From the NCBI GenBank assembly GCA_947561585.1, contig CANNZV010002599.1, positions 27,504 to 91,503 on the forward strand: a stretch of DNA of 64,000 nt, read 5' to 3'. The notes under the pieces were generated by a model that was given only the letters and a program-made list of their open reading frames with translations, made no database searches and was not told where the DNA came from. The translations under genes were made by a program, and so were the position numbers. Shown in pieces: positions 1 to 12,200 of the stretch. The first letter of the stretch is position 1. Each line of letters begins with the position of its first letter. Source of the stretch: Caprella mutica. Taxonomy: Eukaryota > Arthropoda > Malacostraca > Amphipoda > Caprellidae.

Positions 1-345
1 AGTCATCTAGACTGAATTCATAAGTCATCTAGACTGAATTCATAAGTCATCTAGACTGAATTCATGTCATCTAGACTGAATTCTTAAGTCATCTAGACTG
101 AATTCTTAAGTCATCTAGACTGAATTCTTAAGTCATCTAGACTGAATTCTTAAGTCATCTAGACTGAATTCTTAAGTCATCTAGACTGAATTCTTAAGTC
201 ATCTAGACTGAATTCTTAAGTCATCTAGACTGAATTCTTAAGTCATCTAGACTGAATTCTTAAGTCATGTAGACTGAATTCTTAAGTCATGTAGACTGAA
301 TTCTTAAGTCATGTAGACTGAATTCTTAAGTCATGTAAACTAAAT
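1..345. repeat. 22-bp tandem array (homogeneous part)
   Basis: About fifteen near-identical 22-bp units, each containing TCTAGACTGAATTC. The left edge is cut by the window, so the full array length is unknown. Units differ mainly by CTTAAG versus CATAAG and by a late TCATGTAGAC variant between about 268 and 340. No coding function is suggested. Confidence 0.95.
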
Positions 346-1260
346 CCAATAGTCGTCTGAACGAAATTTTCAAATGGTGTAGACGGGATTCAGAGTACTT
401 CTCAGAAATTCAAATTACGTCTATGCTGAATTTTAAATTGTCTAGACTGAATTTTAAATTGTCTAGACTGAATTTTAAATTGTCTAGACTGAATTCTAAA
501 ATCGTATTGACTGAATTCTAAAGTCGTATAGACGGAACTCAAAACTACCTCCAAATGAATTCTAAAGTCTATGCGGATCTATAATGTAATATAGACTGAA
601 TTCAAGGATGGTCTAGACGAAAGTCAAATTATGTGTGAAATAAATTCAAGAGTCATCTTGACTGAATTCAAAAACCGTCTAATCGGAATTCAAAAGTTCA
701 CATTGACGGGTTTCAAAGTCTGTCTAGACTTATTTCGAAAGTCATATAGATGGAATCGGAAATGATCTAGACTCAATTTAAAGTCACTTAGACAAAATTT
801 TCAAAATTACGTCTAAATTGAATTAAAAATATTATCTAGACGATGGTCAAAATGCTTCTAAATGGAATTCAGCAATACGTCAAAAAGGAATTCTAAAATC
901 GTATAGAATAAACTAAATTCCAAGACTAAGTCTAGTCTAAATTCTAAATCATCTAGACATAATTTGAAAATAGACGGAAATCGAAACCATCTAGACGGTA
1001 TACATAAGCCGACTAGTCAGTATACATAAGTTGTCTAGACGGGTTTTAAAGACGCTTGAATTGAATTCTAAAGTACGTAGAGAAGGAATTTGAAAGTTTT
1101 TCAAAGACGGAAATAACAATTTGTCTGAATATAACTCAAAGTTATCTAGACGTAATTAAAAAGTACGTCTTGGCGCAATAATGCAAAAAATAGTCTAATA
1201 CGAGACTCAAAACTCGTCAAGACTGAATTCAAAAGTCGTGCAGACGGAATTCAAACGTAG
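346..1260. repeat. Decayed edge of the 22-bp array
   Basis: The words GTCTAGAC and GAATTCAAA recur at irregular 20-40 bp spacing with many substitutions and small indels. This is what an old array edge looks like when unequal exchange no longer homogenises it. A short cluster of intact units sits at 430-500. Confidence 0.75.
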
Positions 1261-2142
1261 TCTACTTACCTGGCTACCAATTGAAATTAATAGCTACTCC
1301 TCAGTCGAGGGTAATTTGGTAGCGCCAATTATTCCTTCTAAATATTAATAGATCGATTAATTAACCATTGGCCTATGAGATATTTTTTCTTAAACGAGTT
1401 ATCGTGTATCATAATTCCGTTTAACATATGGATAATTTCAAATGTTTGCATACCAGTTGATATAAGGACTATCAATCACCCATGTGATAAAAGTGCCTCT
1501 CGCATGACTGAAAAGAACACACTATATGTGAACCATCCAATTGGTCAGCTTGCTCTTCTTTTTATTTATGAAGCATGTTTTGCGAAAGTTCTATACTACA
1601 GTTTTCCCGCAGTATGGGAAGAGAAATTCATAAGAATTAAAAGAATATCAACTAGAAAAGACCAACCTATTGCAGTTCGACAAGCTCTTTTTTGATCATC
1701 AGATTCTTTCCTCCGGTTTATTTCCCGAATCAAAGAAGACGAGAAACTATTTCAGTAAGCACGCTCATCGTCTACTCAAGTTAGAAACGCAGAGGTTTCA
1801 TAGTAGACAGCAATTGGAGATCAAGTTATTCTCTACAGAAAATTCTTACAAAAGGCATAAACTAAGAGCAAAGTCTGAAAGTTACAGGCAGAATGCTTCA
1901 AACGGAAGCAATTTAACAGAGAACTCAACGCACTGGTCCTCCCAAGTTGTTCTAAACATCAAAAGTGAGCTTTTTAAGAGACCAATATGATTTTGCCTCA
2001 ACGGCTGCTACAACTTTGGTTTTACCAATGTCATATAATATCCTTAACCCTTGGCTATTACAGCCGCATGGTTGTTGCATATAAAGAACATTTGTATATG
2101 AAATCTTTGGTACAAGTAGCGCAAGGAATCATCATGAAATCT
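1261..2142. other. Unassigned segment with two weak open frames
   Basis: Two overlapping plus-strand frames of 106 codons (1375-1695 and 1670-1990) are open. Neither matches a family I recognise, and I see no convincing splice sites or repeated structure. A stretch near 1465 (ctatcaatcaccc, then tgtga) resembles one at 54275 inside the large composite element, and both are followed about 130 bp later by a WEE-type codon run. This may therefore be a fragment of the same mobile family rather than host coding sequence. Confidence 0.3.
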
Positions 2143-3625
2143 GGTTCTAGGTAAATTGCTCGAAAACAATTGCTCGAAAGATAATTGCTTGAAAACAATT
2201 GCTCGAAAAACAATTGCTCGAAAAATAATTGCTCGAAAGAACAATTGCTCGAAAGACAATTGCTCGAATGAACAATTGCTCGAATTATCAAATTGCTCAA
2301 ATGAACAAAACTGCTCGAATTATAAAATTGCACAGTTTTCGATTTTATAGAAATCAGTTATTACCTTTGCAATCTTGCGGAAGGTTATATTTTCATCGGA
2401 TTTTGTTTATCATCTTGTTATTCATTTAACTGAAAAAGTGTTCAACCAAATTGCCTGAAATTTGGTGAAACGATTGGTCCATGTCCAGTGACCTGCTGCT
2501 AGTCTTTTGGGAGTGACCCGGCCGGTCAAAGGTCAAGCTCACGGTCATTTATAACTCAAAAAGTATCGAACCATATTGCATGAAACTTTGTGGAACGATT
2601 GGTCAATTTGCAGGAACCATTTTGATAGATTTTGGGAGTGATCGGGTCAAAGATCAAGGTCAAGGCCATTTGTAACTCAAAGTATTTAACCAAATTGTCT
2701 GAAATTTGATGGTACAATTAGTCAATGACCAGGAACGATCTACTAGAATTTTGGAGGCGATCCGGTCAAAGGTCAAGGTCATTTATAACTCAAAAAGTAT
2801 TCTACCATATTGCATGAAACTTGGTGGGACGATTGGTTATCATCCAGTTAGCAGTTTCCTTAATTTTGGGAGAGAAGGGGTGAAAACGGAGGCGAAGGTA
2901 TGCGCTCTACCGAGTGCACATAATCTAGTTCATGAAGTGGAGCCGCACCTAACAATCCTTGTTTCTTTTTATTAATTGATCATTAATCATTCTTTGAATG
3001 ATTTTGATTATTACTCATTCTGCATAATCTTTTTTTAGACTGTTTGTGGCATCTCGTATGTAACGTGAATTGTATTCATTTGGTCTTCTTCTTCATCAAT
3101 TGGGGATTTAGGAAGTCCCCTAAAGACTTCGGGCATAGAGTACTGACTCCAGCCACCCAGCCTGGTCACTTAAACATATGGTGAATCAGTACTGTTCATT
3201 TTTTTACCATAAAACCCCCAAAAATTTGTAGATTTATTTAAACTCTGCCATAACTTTGAGTTATTTCACCTATTGAGGTGCCACATACAGATAGGCTAGT
3301 AATATATAAATTTTCGGGTTTTACGATTAAAAAAACATGAATAGTAGTGATTCACCACATGATTCCAATTTACATGTTACATACGAGATGACACAAACGG
3401 TCAAAAAAGCATTATACAGAATGAGTAATAATTAAAATCATTTATATAATGATTAATGTTCAATTACTAAAACGAAACCAGAATTGTTAGTTGCAGCTGC
3501 ACTTCATGAGTAACTAACTTTTATAAAATCGAAAACTGTGCAATTCGAGCAATTTTGTTCATTCCAGCAATTTGGTAATTCGAACAATTGTTCATTCGAG
3601 CATGGAGTAATTTATGATCGGAAGA
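2143..3625. mobile_element. Palindromic foldback MITE, damaged copy
   Basis: The left arm begins GGTAAATTGCTCG and then carries repeated CAATTGCTCGAAA words to about 2335. The right arm ends in the reverse complement (cgagcaattttgttcattc and similar, 3545-3604). The interior matches the intact copy at 8443-9199, including the words cattcaccac/gtggtgaatc and the segment around cacctattgaggtgcc. This copy is longer because it carries an insert at 2363-2930 and about 100 bp of extra sequence near 3080-3172. The right tip is eroded, so its exact end and a target duplication cannot be fixed. Confidence 0.8.
2363..2930. mobile_element. Short dispersed element inserted in the foldback MITE
   Basis: The intact sister copy reads straight from cagttatt to catgaagtgg, so the 568 bp here are an insertion. 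The left end (attacctttgcaatcttgcg, then ggttatattttcatcgg) and the right end (tatgcgctctaccgagtgca) resemble, from memory, a short dispersed element seen in many animal genomes whose edges read ATTACCTTCGCC and TGCGCTCT-CCGAGTGC. The middle holds three to four diverged copies of a roughly 110-bp unit with ggtcaaaggtcaaggtcatt and gaaacttggtgggacgattgg. No open frame of note. The family assignment is recollection and unverified. Confidence 0.55.
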
Positions 3626-4418
3626 TACATGACGCAATACTCATTCTAGGTTCAATCTAATACCTTAATAGATTAATTCATAGAAATACAATCAACCTAT
3701 TGAGGAAATGTAATGATATAACGTCAATTATCAATAAAAGTAATACATTATGTAATTCATACGTCAAATTAAGATGTAAACAATGCAAAATGGGGAAATT
3801 GCACTAGTTCAACGGCATAAGGAATTATTTTATCTTAGGGCTACGTATTACTAATAAATAGGAGCTGTTTCGCTCCGCTCAATAGGTTTATTTATTTACT
3901 ATGTATACCTTCACCTGCTGAAGATAGTAATGCAAAATCAATATTCTAAGTTACATATTAGGACTATTTGATATTGGATGCCAATCTCTAAGAAGAATGC
4001 GTATAAACTGTTGCTATGTTCCTCAGCCGTGAACCTTCACCGGGAGACACAGCTCTGCGTTTTTGCTCTTTGAATCTAATCAGTCAATGGTAATAAAGCC
4101 AAAAGGCCACACTGCAGGAACTGGTAAAGTGTTCTCCAAGGAATCCTCGATTCGAATTATTCAGAGCTCTGGTCTTCTGGCGAACAAATAAAAGTTCGTC
4201 CTGCATCCTTCACGAATTCAATGTTTGCTGACAATTGAATGAAATTCAGGACTATCTCCTTCGAGTACCTCTCAATGATGACCCTTAAAACATTCTAAAT
4301 TTAAGAAGGTGGAGCGGGCGTCAAGAAGACAAATAGTCTATCGTTGGAATAAAGAACTATCTTTACATCATTTGCAGTGTTCAGTAAATTACTTGCCACA
4401 GAAAAGCGACCTCTAGAT
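3626..4418. other. Spacer without recognised gene
   Basis: AT-rich DNA with no open frame or splice pattern I can support. One short motif, agctgtttcgctccgctcaatagg at 3868-3891, resembles the gcgaagcga palindromes at 58990-59015 and 59410-59420, so a fragment of that dispersed repeat may lie here. Confidence 0.5.
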
Positions 4419-5138
4419 CTGTGGTTCTTAGAGTATTTTTCTCGCGCACCCCTTTTCTTATGCACCCCCTGAGCATTGAAATAGATTGAAAAACTACAAC
4501 TAGAATATATTTGGTAACTATGATTTGAGAAGTAAATATGCAAATTGAAGAAGTAAGGAAAATGATTGTTTTATTTACATAATGTAAAATTATTTTTTAG
4601 GTAAGAAAATTAAAATCAATTAGAAATTAAAGCAAACCATATAATTTGTGATAATAATGCAGTATATTGCATTGTAGTTTAATAAATATTTAGAAAATGA
4701 ACAGTTGTAAACTAGTAAAATAAAACTAATCAATTACGGGGTAGCGACACTCGCATATAATCCTGACACAGAAAGGTAAATTCGATATAGAAAGGTACAG
4801 TTTTTGTTTACACTTTGTTTATACAATAGAAGCATCCTCTTTCTTCTATTCAGTGTTAGAATATAGGACAGAACGGATAAAAGTTACAGGCACACAAAAA
4901 CGAGAAATCTTAAAGATATAATTTTTTTATCGAAAGCCACAATGATAATTAGGTGCTTATATCAGAATATTCGTATACTTTAATTCATAACTACCTCATA
5001 TCGCAACATTTTGAGGAAAATATACTTCATGTATATTCTGCATGATATTAATAGCAAGAACCGAACTTATAAACAACAGCCATCTCATTCTCCCCAGGCC
5101 CCAAAGTGTTGCCGCGCACTCCCGTTTGAGAACCATTG
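4419..5138. mobile_element. hAT-like non-autonomous element (720 bp)
   Basis: The left end CTGTGGTTCTTAGAG and the right end GTTTGAGAACCATTG match the CAGTGGTTCT...AGAACCACTG termini common in animal hAT elements. It is flanked by ctctagat (4411-4418) and ctgtagat (5139-5146), an 8-bp duplication with one mismatch, as expected for hAT. The sequence inside is AT-rich and non-coding. Its outer parts match, in inverse orientation, the outer parts of the element at 14535-17155, so the two are one family. Confidence 0.8.
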
Positions 5139-5261
5139 CTGTAGATAGACCTTCTTTTGGTTTTATTTTACCTTGTATGTTTTTGTTTATTTTGGCATTC
5201 TTTTTTTTCAGTTTTTTTTTGTATCTTCTTTCAACTTCTTTCCTCTTGCTTCTGCATTGCT

Positions 5262-5900
5262 ATATCCATGGGTAAGCAGACTGACTCTGTAGTTCTCTTA
5301 TCCATGGGTAAGCAGACTGACTGTGTAGTTCTCTTATCCATGGGTAAGCAGACTGACTGTGTAGTTCTCTTATCCATGGGTAAGCAGACTGACTGTGTAG
5401 TTCTCTTACTCCATGGGTAAGCAGAATGACTCTGTAGGTCTCTTATCAATGTGTAAGCAGACTGACTGTGCAGGTCTCTTATCCATGGGTAAGCAGACTG
5501 ACTGTGTAGGTCTCTTATCCATGGATAAGCAGAATGACTGTGTAGGTCTCTTATCCATGGATAAGCAGAATGACTGTGTAGTTCTCTTATCCATGGGTAA
5601 GCAGACTGACTGCGTAGTTCTCTTATCCATGGGTAAGCAGACTGACTGCGTAGTTCTCTTATCTATGGGTAAGCAGACTGACTCTGTAGGTCTCTTATCC
5701 ATGGGTAAGCAGACTGACTGTGTAGGTCTCTTATCCATGGGTAAGCAGACTGACTCTGTAGTTCTCTTATCCATGGGTAAGCAGACTGACTGTGTAGGTC
5801 TGTTATCCATGGGTAAGCAGACTGACTGTGTAGGTCTCTTATCCATGGGTAAGCAGACTGACTGTGTAGGTCTCTAATCCATGGGTAAGCAGACTGACCT
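5262..5900. repeat. 36-bp tandem array in an Ocrl intron
   Basis: About 17 copies of a 36-bp unit containing CCATGGGTAAGCAGACTGAC and a GTAGGTCTC or GTAGTTCTC tail. The unit length is a multiple of three, so both strands show long open frames of repeated peptide. These are repeat artefacts. The array lies about 200 bp upstream of the first visible Ocrl exon. Confidence 0.95.
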
Positions 5901-6097
5901 CGACTACCACAGGTAATCGTGTCGATCTAGTGCATGAAGCGTACCTTCACTGCCCCCTCTTCTACGAGGCCTTTTTCTCTTCATGTCTCTTTGGATCACC
6001 TCGTAGTGGATGGAGACATCTTTTAAACCCTGAAAATAATATGTTTAGTATCTAAAGGATAATGTTTAGCTATTTCATGTAATTTCATTTGATTCAG

Positions 6098-6282
6098 GGT
6101 AACAAGGGTGGAGTATCTGCTCGCATGGATCTCTACAACACCTCGGTGTGCTTTGTCAACTGCCATCTGGCGGCACATGTTGAGGAATATGAGAGGAGAA
6201 ATGAAGACTATGTCTGTATCTGTGAGAAAACTTTCTTTTCTTCTCCTGGAAGCAGCAATGTGAAGTACATAAAAGATCATAG
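6098..6282 (+). CDS. Ocrl: Ocrl exon A: 5-phosphatase core, HLAAH motif
   Basis: The acceptor is tttgattcag and the donor is atag|gtgagg. The exon begins in phase 0 with Gly-Asn-Lys-Gly-Gly, the conserved core of inositol 5-phosphatases, and continues through NCHLAAHVEEYERRNEDY. It ends two bases into a Ser codon completed by the next exon. Confidence 0.92.
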
Positions 6283-9200
6283 GTGAGGACGAAATGATTA
6301 AAGATCTTAGTAGCTACCTATACAGTAAATAATTATATAGCTAGTTTAATTAGCTAGTCTCCTATTCTTCTCTGTTTTTTTTATTCAAATTATCTTTTCT
6401 GTTTCAGTCATATTTACTTTTTTGGCGACTTCAACTACCGCCTGTCTCCTCCCCCTCACCTTGATGTGCGAAGAGAAGCCTCTGGTCCTAACTACACCTC
6501 TCTGCTGAATGTGGATCAGCTGCTGCAGCAGAAGCTGCTGGGGAGTGTCTTTAGGGGCTACACTGAGGGAACCATCACCTTCAAACCTACCTTCAAATAT
6601 GACCTCAACACTGATAACTGGGACACAAGGTAATACTAAAACACTTTCTCTCAGCTATTATCTACAAACAAATTAACTTTTTTTATTTGTAATATTATAT
6701 TTTCTAGTGTACGTGTGCTGTCAAAAATGATTTTGTGAACACTGACAATAGTTCAATTTTTGTAAAGGTTACCCGAATATTTCCAACTGAATAAAAGTTA
6801 ATTTAGATGTTGGAACCATTTAGTCAACTGATATCAGAATAATTTCCCATCCCTGTTACCAGCTGCTTGTCAAGCGTATTGTTATATTTTAGTGTGACGG
6901 TCAGACAGAAGGCGCTCTTATAGTTGCTATTCATCATACTGTTCTTACTCAAGTTTGGTGATTGGCAACATAGAAAAGTTAGATCGAATAACTGAAATAA
7001 CTTGTATCCATTTGCTATGAAACATATTAGACACTCAACAGATGCAATTACCTAACTAGCTAATGAACTTTGTGACAGTTAGTTAAGAGGTGCACTACAC
7101 TCTAGTAACTACTAACTAGCTAATGAACTTTGTGACAGTTAGTTAAGAGGTGCACTACACTCTAGTAACTACTAACTAGCTAATGAACTTTGTGACAGTT
7201 AGTTAAGAGGTGCACTACACTCTAGTAACTACTAACTAGCTAATGAACTTTGTGACAGTTAGTTAAGAGGTGCACTACACTCTAGTAACTACTAACTAGC
7301 TAATACTAAATAATATGAAATTCAGTATTTTTCCTTTCATATACTTTTAGAGATCATATTATTTGAAACATCCTAATGTTTTGATAGTTTTATTTAACAC
7401 TAACTATTTATTTCTAATATTGATGAGTTTATTTAATACAATGTGTTGTGAATGTAACAGGCACCTCTCACCTGCTCATTAGTCACTTCTACCAATTAGT
7501 TACCTCATTATTTGACAGCGAGAAGAAGCGTGCCCCCGCGTGGTGTGACCGCATCCTCTACACTGGTGAGGGCATCAAGCAGACTTTCTACCGGTCACAC
7601 ATGGAGTTACGCATCAGTGACCACAAACCTGTGTCTTCTCTCTTCCAGTCACAGGTGAGATAGACTAGCAACTAGTGGTGATGGTGAGATAGAGCATCAC
7701 TAGTAAGACTAGTGACTAGTAGTGATGGTTAGATAAGAGCTTTGCTAGTAAGACTAGCAACTAGTGGTGATGATGAGATAGAGCATCACTAGTAAGACTA
7801 GTGACTAGTAGTGATGGTTAGATAAGAGCTTTGCTAGTAAGACTAGCAACTAGTGGTGATGGTGAGATAGAGCATCACCAGTATGACTAGTGACTGGTAG
7901 TGATGGTTAGATAAGAGCTTTGCTAGTAAGACTAGTGACTAGTAGTGATGGTGAGATAGAGCATCACTAGTAAAACTAGCAACTAGTAGTGATGGTTAGA
8001 TAGAGCATCACTACTTAGACTAGCAACTAGTAGTGATGGTGATATAGAGCATCACTAGTAAAACTAGCAACTAGTAGTGATGGTTAGATAGAGCATCACC
8101 AGTAAGACTAGCAACTAGTAGTGATGGTGAGATAGAGCATCACTAGTGACTAGTAGTGATGGCGAGATAAGAGCTTTGCTAGTAAGACTAGCAACTAGTA
8201 GTGATGGTGAGATAGAGCATCACTAGTGACTAGTAGTGATGGCGAGATAAGAGCTTTGCTAGTATGACTAGCAACTAGTAGTGATGGTGAGATAGAGCAT
8301 CACTAGTGACTAGTAGTGATGGTGAGATAGAGCATCACTAGTGACTAGTAGTGATGGTGAGATAGAGCATCACTAGTGACTAGTAGTGATGGTGAGATAG
8401 AGCATCACCAGTAAGACTAGCAACTAATAGTGATGGTGAGATGGTTATAGGTAAATTGCTCGAAAGACAATTGCTCGAACGAACAATTGATCGAATGAAC
8501 AATTGCTCGAATTATAAAATTGCACAGTTTTCGATTTTATAAAAGTCAGTTATTCATGAAGTGGAGCTGCACCTAACAATCCTTGTTTCTTTTTAGTAAT
8601 TGATCATTAATCATTCTATAAATAATTTTAATTATTACTTATTCTGCATAATCATTTTTTAGATAGTTTGTGTCATCTCGTATGTAATATGTGAATTGGA
8701 ATCATGTGGTGAATCAGTTCTATTCATGTTTTTTTTAATCATAAAACCCGAAAAAATTTGTAGAATAATTTATTACTAGCCTATCTGTATGTGGCACCTC
8801 AATAGGTGAAATAACTCAAAGTTATGGCACAGTTTTAATAAATCTACAAATTTTTCGGGTTTTATGATAAAAAAAACATGAATAGTAGTGATTCACCACA
8901 TGATTCCAATTCACATGTTACATACGAGATGACACAAACGATCTAAAAAATGATTATGCAGAATAAGTAATAATTAAAATCATTTATAGAATGATTAATG
9001 ATCAATTACTAAAATGGAAAACAATGATCGTTAGGTGCAGCTCAACTTCATGAATAACTGACTTTTATAAAATCAAAAACTGTGTAATTTTATAATTCGA
9101 GCAATTTTGTTCATTCGAGCAATTTGATAATTCGAGCAATTGTTCATTCGATCAATTGTTCGTTCGAGCAATTGTCTTTCGAGCAATTTACCGGCTACCT

Positions 9201-12200
9201 GGTCAGATAGAGCATCACTAGTAAGACTAGTGACTAGTAGTGATGGTTAGATAGAGCATCACTAGTAAGACTAGAAACTAGTAGTGATGGTTAAATAAGA
9301 ACTTTGCTAGTATGGCTAATGACTAGTAGTGATGGTTAGATAGAGCATCACTAGTAAGACTAGTGATGGTTAGATAGAGCATCACTAGTAAAACTAGAAA
9401 CTAGTAGTGATGGTTAAATAAGAACTTTGCTACTATGGCTAATGACTAGTAGTGATGGTTAGATAGAACATCACTAGTAAGACTAGTGATGGTTAGATAG
9501 AGCATCACTAGTAAAACTAGAAACTAGTAGTGATGGTTAAATAAGAACTTTGCTAGTATGGCTAATGACTAGTAGTGATGGTTAGATAGAGCATCACTAG
9601 TAAAACTAGAAACTAGTAGTGATGGTTAAATAAGAACTTTGCTAGTATGGCTAATGACTAGTAGTGATGGTTAGATAGAGCATCACTAGTAAGACTAGTG
9701 ATGGTTAGATAGAGCATCACTAGTAAAACTAGAAACTAGTAGTGATGGTTAAATAAGAACTTTGCTAGTATGGCTAATGACTAGTAGTGATGGTTAGATA
9801 GAACATCACTAGTAAGACTAGTGATGGTTAGATAGAGCATCACTAGTAAAACTAGAAACTAGTTGTGATGGTTAAATAAGAACTTTCCTAGTATGGCTAA
9901 TGACTAGTAGTGATGGTTAAATAAGAACTTTGCTAGTGATTAGTAGTGATGCTTAGATAAGAGCTTTGCTTATAAGGCTAGTGACTAGTAGTGATGGTTA
10001 AATAAGAGCTTTGCTTATAAGACTAGTGACTAGTAGTGATGGTTAAATAAGAGCTTTGCTTATAAGACTAGTGACTAGTAGTGATGGTTAAATAAGAGCT
10101 TTGCTTATAAGACTAGTGACTAGTAGTGATGGTTAAATAAGAGCTTTGCTACATAGTAAGACTAGTGACTGGTAGTGACGCTTAGATAAGAGCTTTGCTA
10201 GTAAGACTAGTGACTAGTAGTGATGCTTAGATAAGAGCGGTGGTAGACTCAATCTTTCTTGGTCCCGAACTGTTGTAATTTGGATTGTTTTTGTTCTCTC
10301 ATCAGTTCTCATTTTAGCTCGTACCCTGGTGATAGGTCTGATATTTTGTTGTTGGCAACAAATTTCCCTTTCATTCAAAATTGACTCATTTAATTTCTTA
10401 TCAATTTTTTACGTGGCTTTGGGAAAGTAGTATTGAACATCTGTTGATATAGTGAAACTCCTGAAAGTAGACTTTCGAAACGTAGACTTCATTCATAATG
10501 AGTGAAAACTAGCTACTTTCCTTTCCTTTTTTCATTTTTGACATCAACGATATGAACTTTGCTCCGAAGCGGACATTAAATTTTCAACATTAATTAAATA
10601 ATTGATTTTCTAATTGACTAGTACTTAATATTGAAGAGTACATTTTTTTTCAGGTGAAAGTCATTGATAAGTCAAAGTACAGAAAAGTGCACGAGGAGGT
10701 GATGAAGCAATTAGACAAAATGGAGAACGAGTACCTACCTCAAGTGTCTCTCAGCACCACAGAGATTATATTAAAACCAATCAAATTCCTGCAGCCACAA
10801 ACTGCCAGATTTAGAATAGACAACACCGGTCAAATACCCGTGCAGTTCTCCTTCATTCAGAAACTCAATGACGATACTTGCTGCAAACCTTGGCTCACTG
10901 TGCACCCAATGTCTGGCTTTATAAGCCCTGGGGCAGATCGCGAGGTTCAACTGGACATTCTGGTGGATAAGCGCTCTGCCTCCTCTCTTAACAATGGCAG
11001 TGACAAGCTGTATGACATCCTAGTGCTGCACTTGCAAGGAGGTAAGGACTTCTTCATAACAGTCACGGGGGATTACGAAAGAAGTTGTTTCGGCTCTTCC
11101 ATTAACGCTTTGGTTCACATGAACAAACCATTCAGTGAGGTGCCAGTGGCGCAACTTATTGACTTGGAGAGTGTGGAGCCAAAGAATGGACTGGAGTTGC
11201 CCTATGCCGTGCCTAAGGAGTTGTGGTACCTAGTGGACCACCTTAACAGCCATGGCCAGAAAGCAGAGGGACTATTCACAAGGTACTATTTCAATCCAAT
11301 TAGTAATAGTTAGCTAGCTACTATGAAATAGCTGTACAGAATAATTCACAAATGTATGGGTACCTTAATCTGAGATGGCAAAAATAAGAAAATGTTGAAA
11401 GTATAACCAATATTGTAGATCATTCAAATATACTTTTAACAATTCAGAAGGATAAGATATATTCAATTTTAATAAGATATAATTTTTGTCTCCTAAGTTA
11501 TGAATGTAGCTAATGTCTTTCAATGTTATTATATCTCTTGACTTTCTTAACAACTTGAGGTCTGGTTTGAAGAAGGAGGTGCTAGAGGTGATAGGGTGTC
11601 TTGACGCTGGTGTCCCCTCTCGAGACTTGCCAGGCAGTGTGTACAGTGTGGCAGAGACCTTACTACTCTTCTTAGATGCTCTGCCTGAGCCTGTGGTGCC
11701 CTTCAGTCACCAGCCTCAGGCACTCACTGCAGCCACTCAGGGATTCGAACCTTCAAAAGTAGTGAGTCATGAGCAATGTTGTTATCTTTATAAATGTCTA
11801 AAGTCAACATATTAGCGGTGTGATGAACCCTAACATCTGAACACATTTTCTAGCTCTTAGTCAGTCCATCTGGTGATGTGTTATTCCTCACAATGCAACA
11901 TTTTAATTAACTTGAAGGGACTTGAAACGTTCCAATGGTTCGCGGTTAATTATAGTCCTGCTGTCTTAGTGACTATTTAAGGCTAGGGGAAATAAGGAGA
12001 TGCAGATGACTAAATAGACAGTTAGTCACCACTGGTAATTGACAGTTAGTCACCACTGGTAATTGACAGTTAGTCACCACTGGTAATTGACAGTTAGTCA
12101 CCACTGGTAATTGACAGTTAGTCACCACTGGTAATTGACAGTTAGTCACCACTGGTAATTGACAGTTAGTCACCACTGGTAATTGACAGTTAGTCACCAC

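Noticed and set aside
5231..5877. Repeated-peptide frames on both strands over the 36-bp array
   Set aside because: They are artefacts of a repeat unit divisible by three; the array is intronic.
7448..7518. Upstream extension of Ocrl exon C
   Set aside because: Open by chance; the acceptor at 7517-7518 and the reading phase from exon B place the exon start at 7519.
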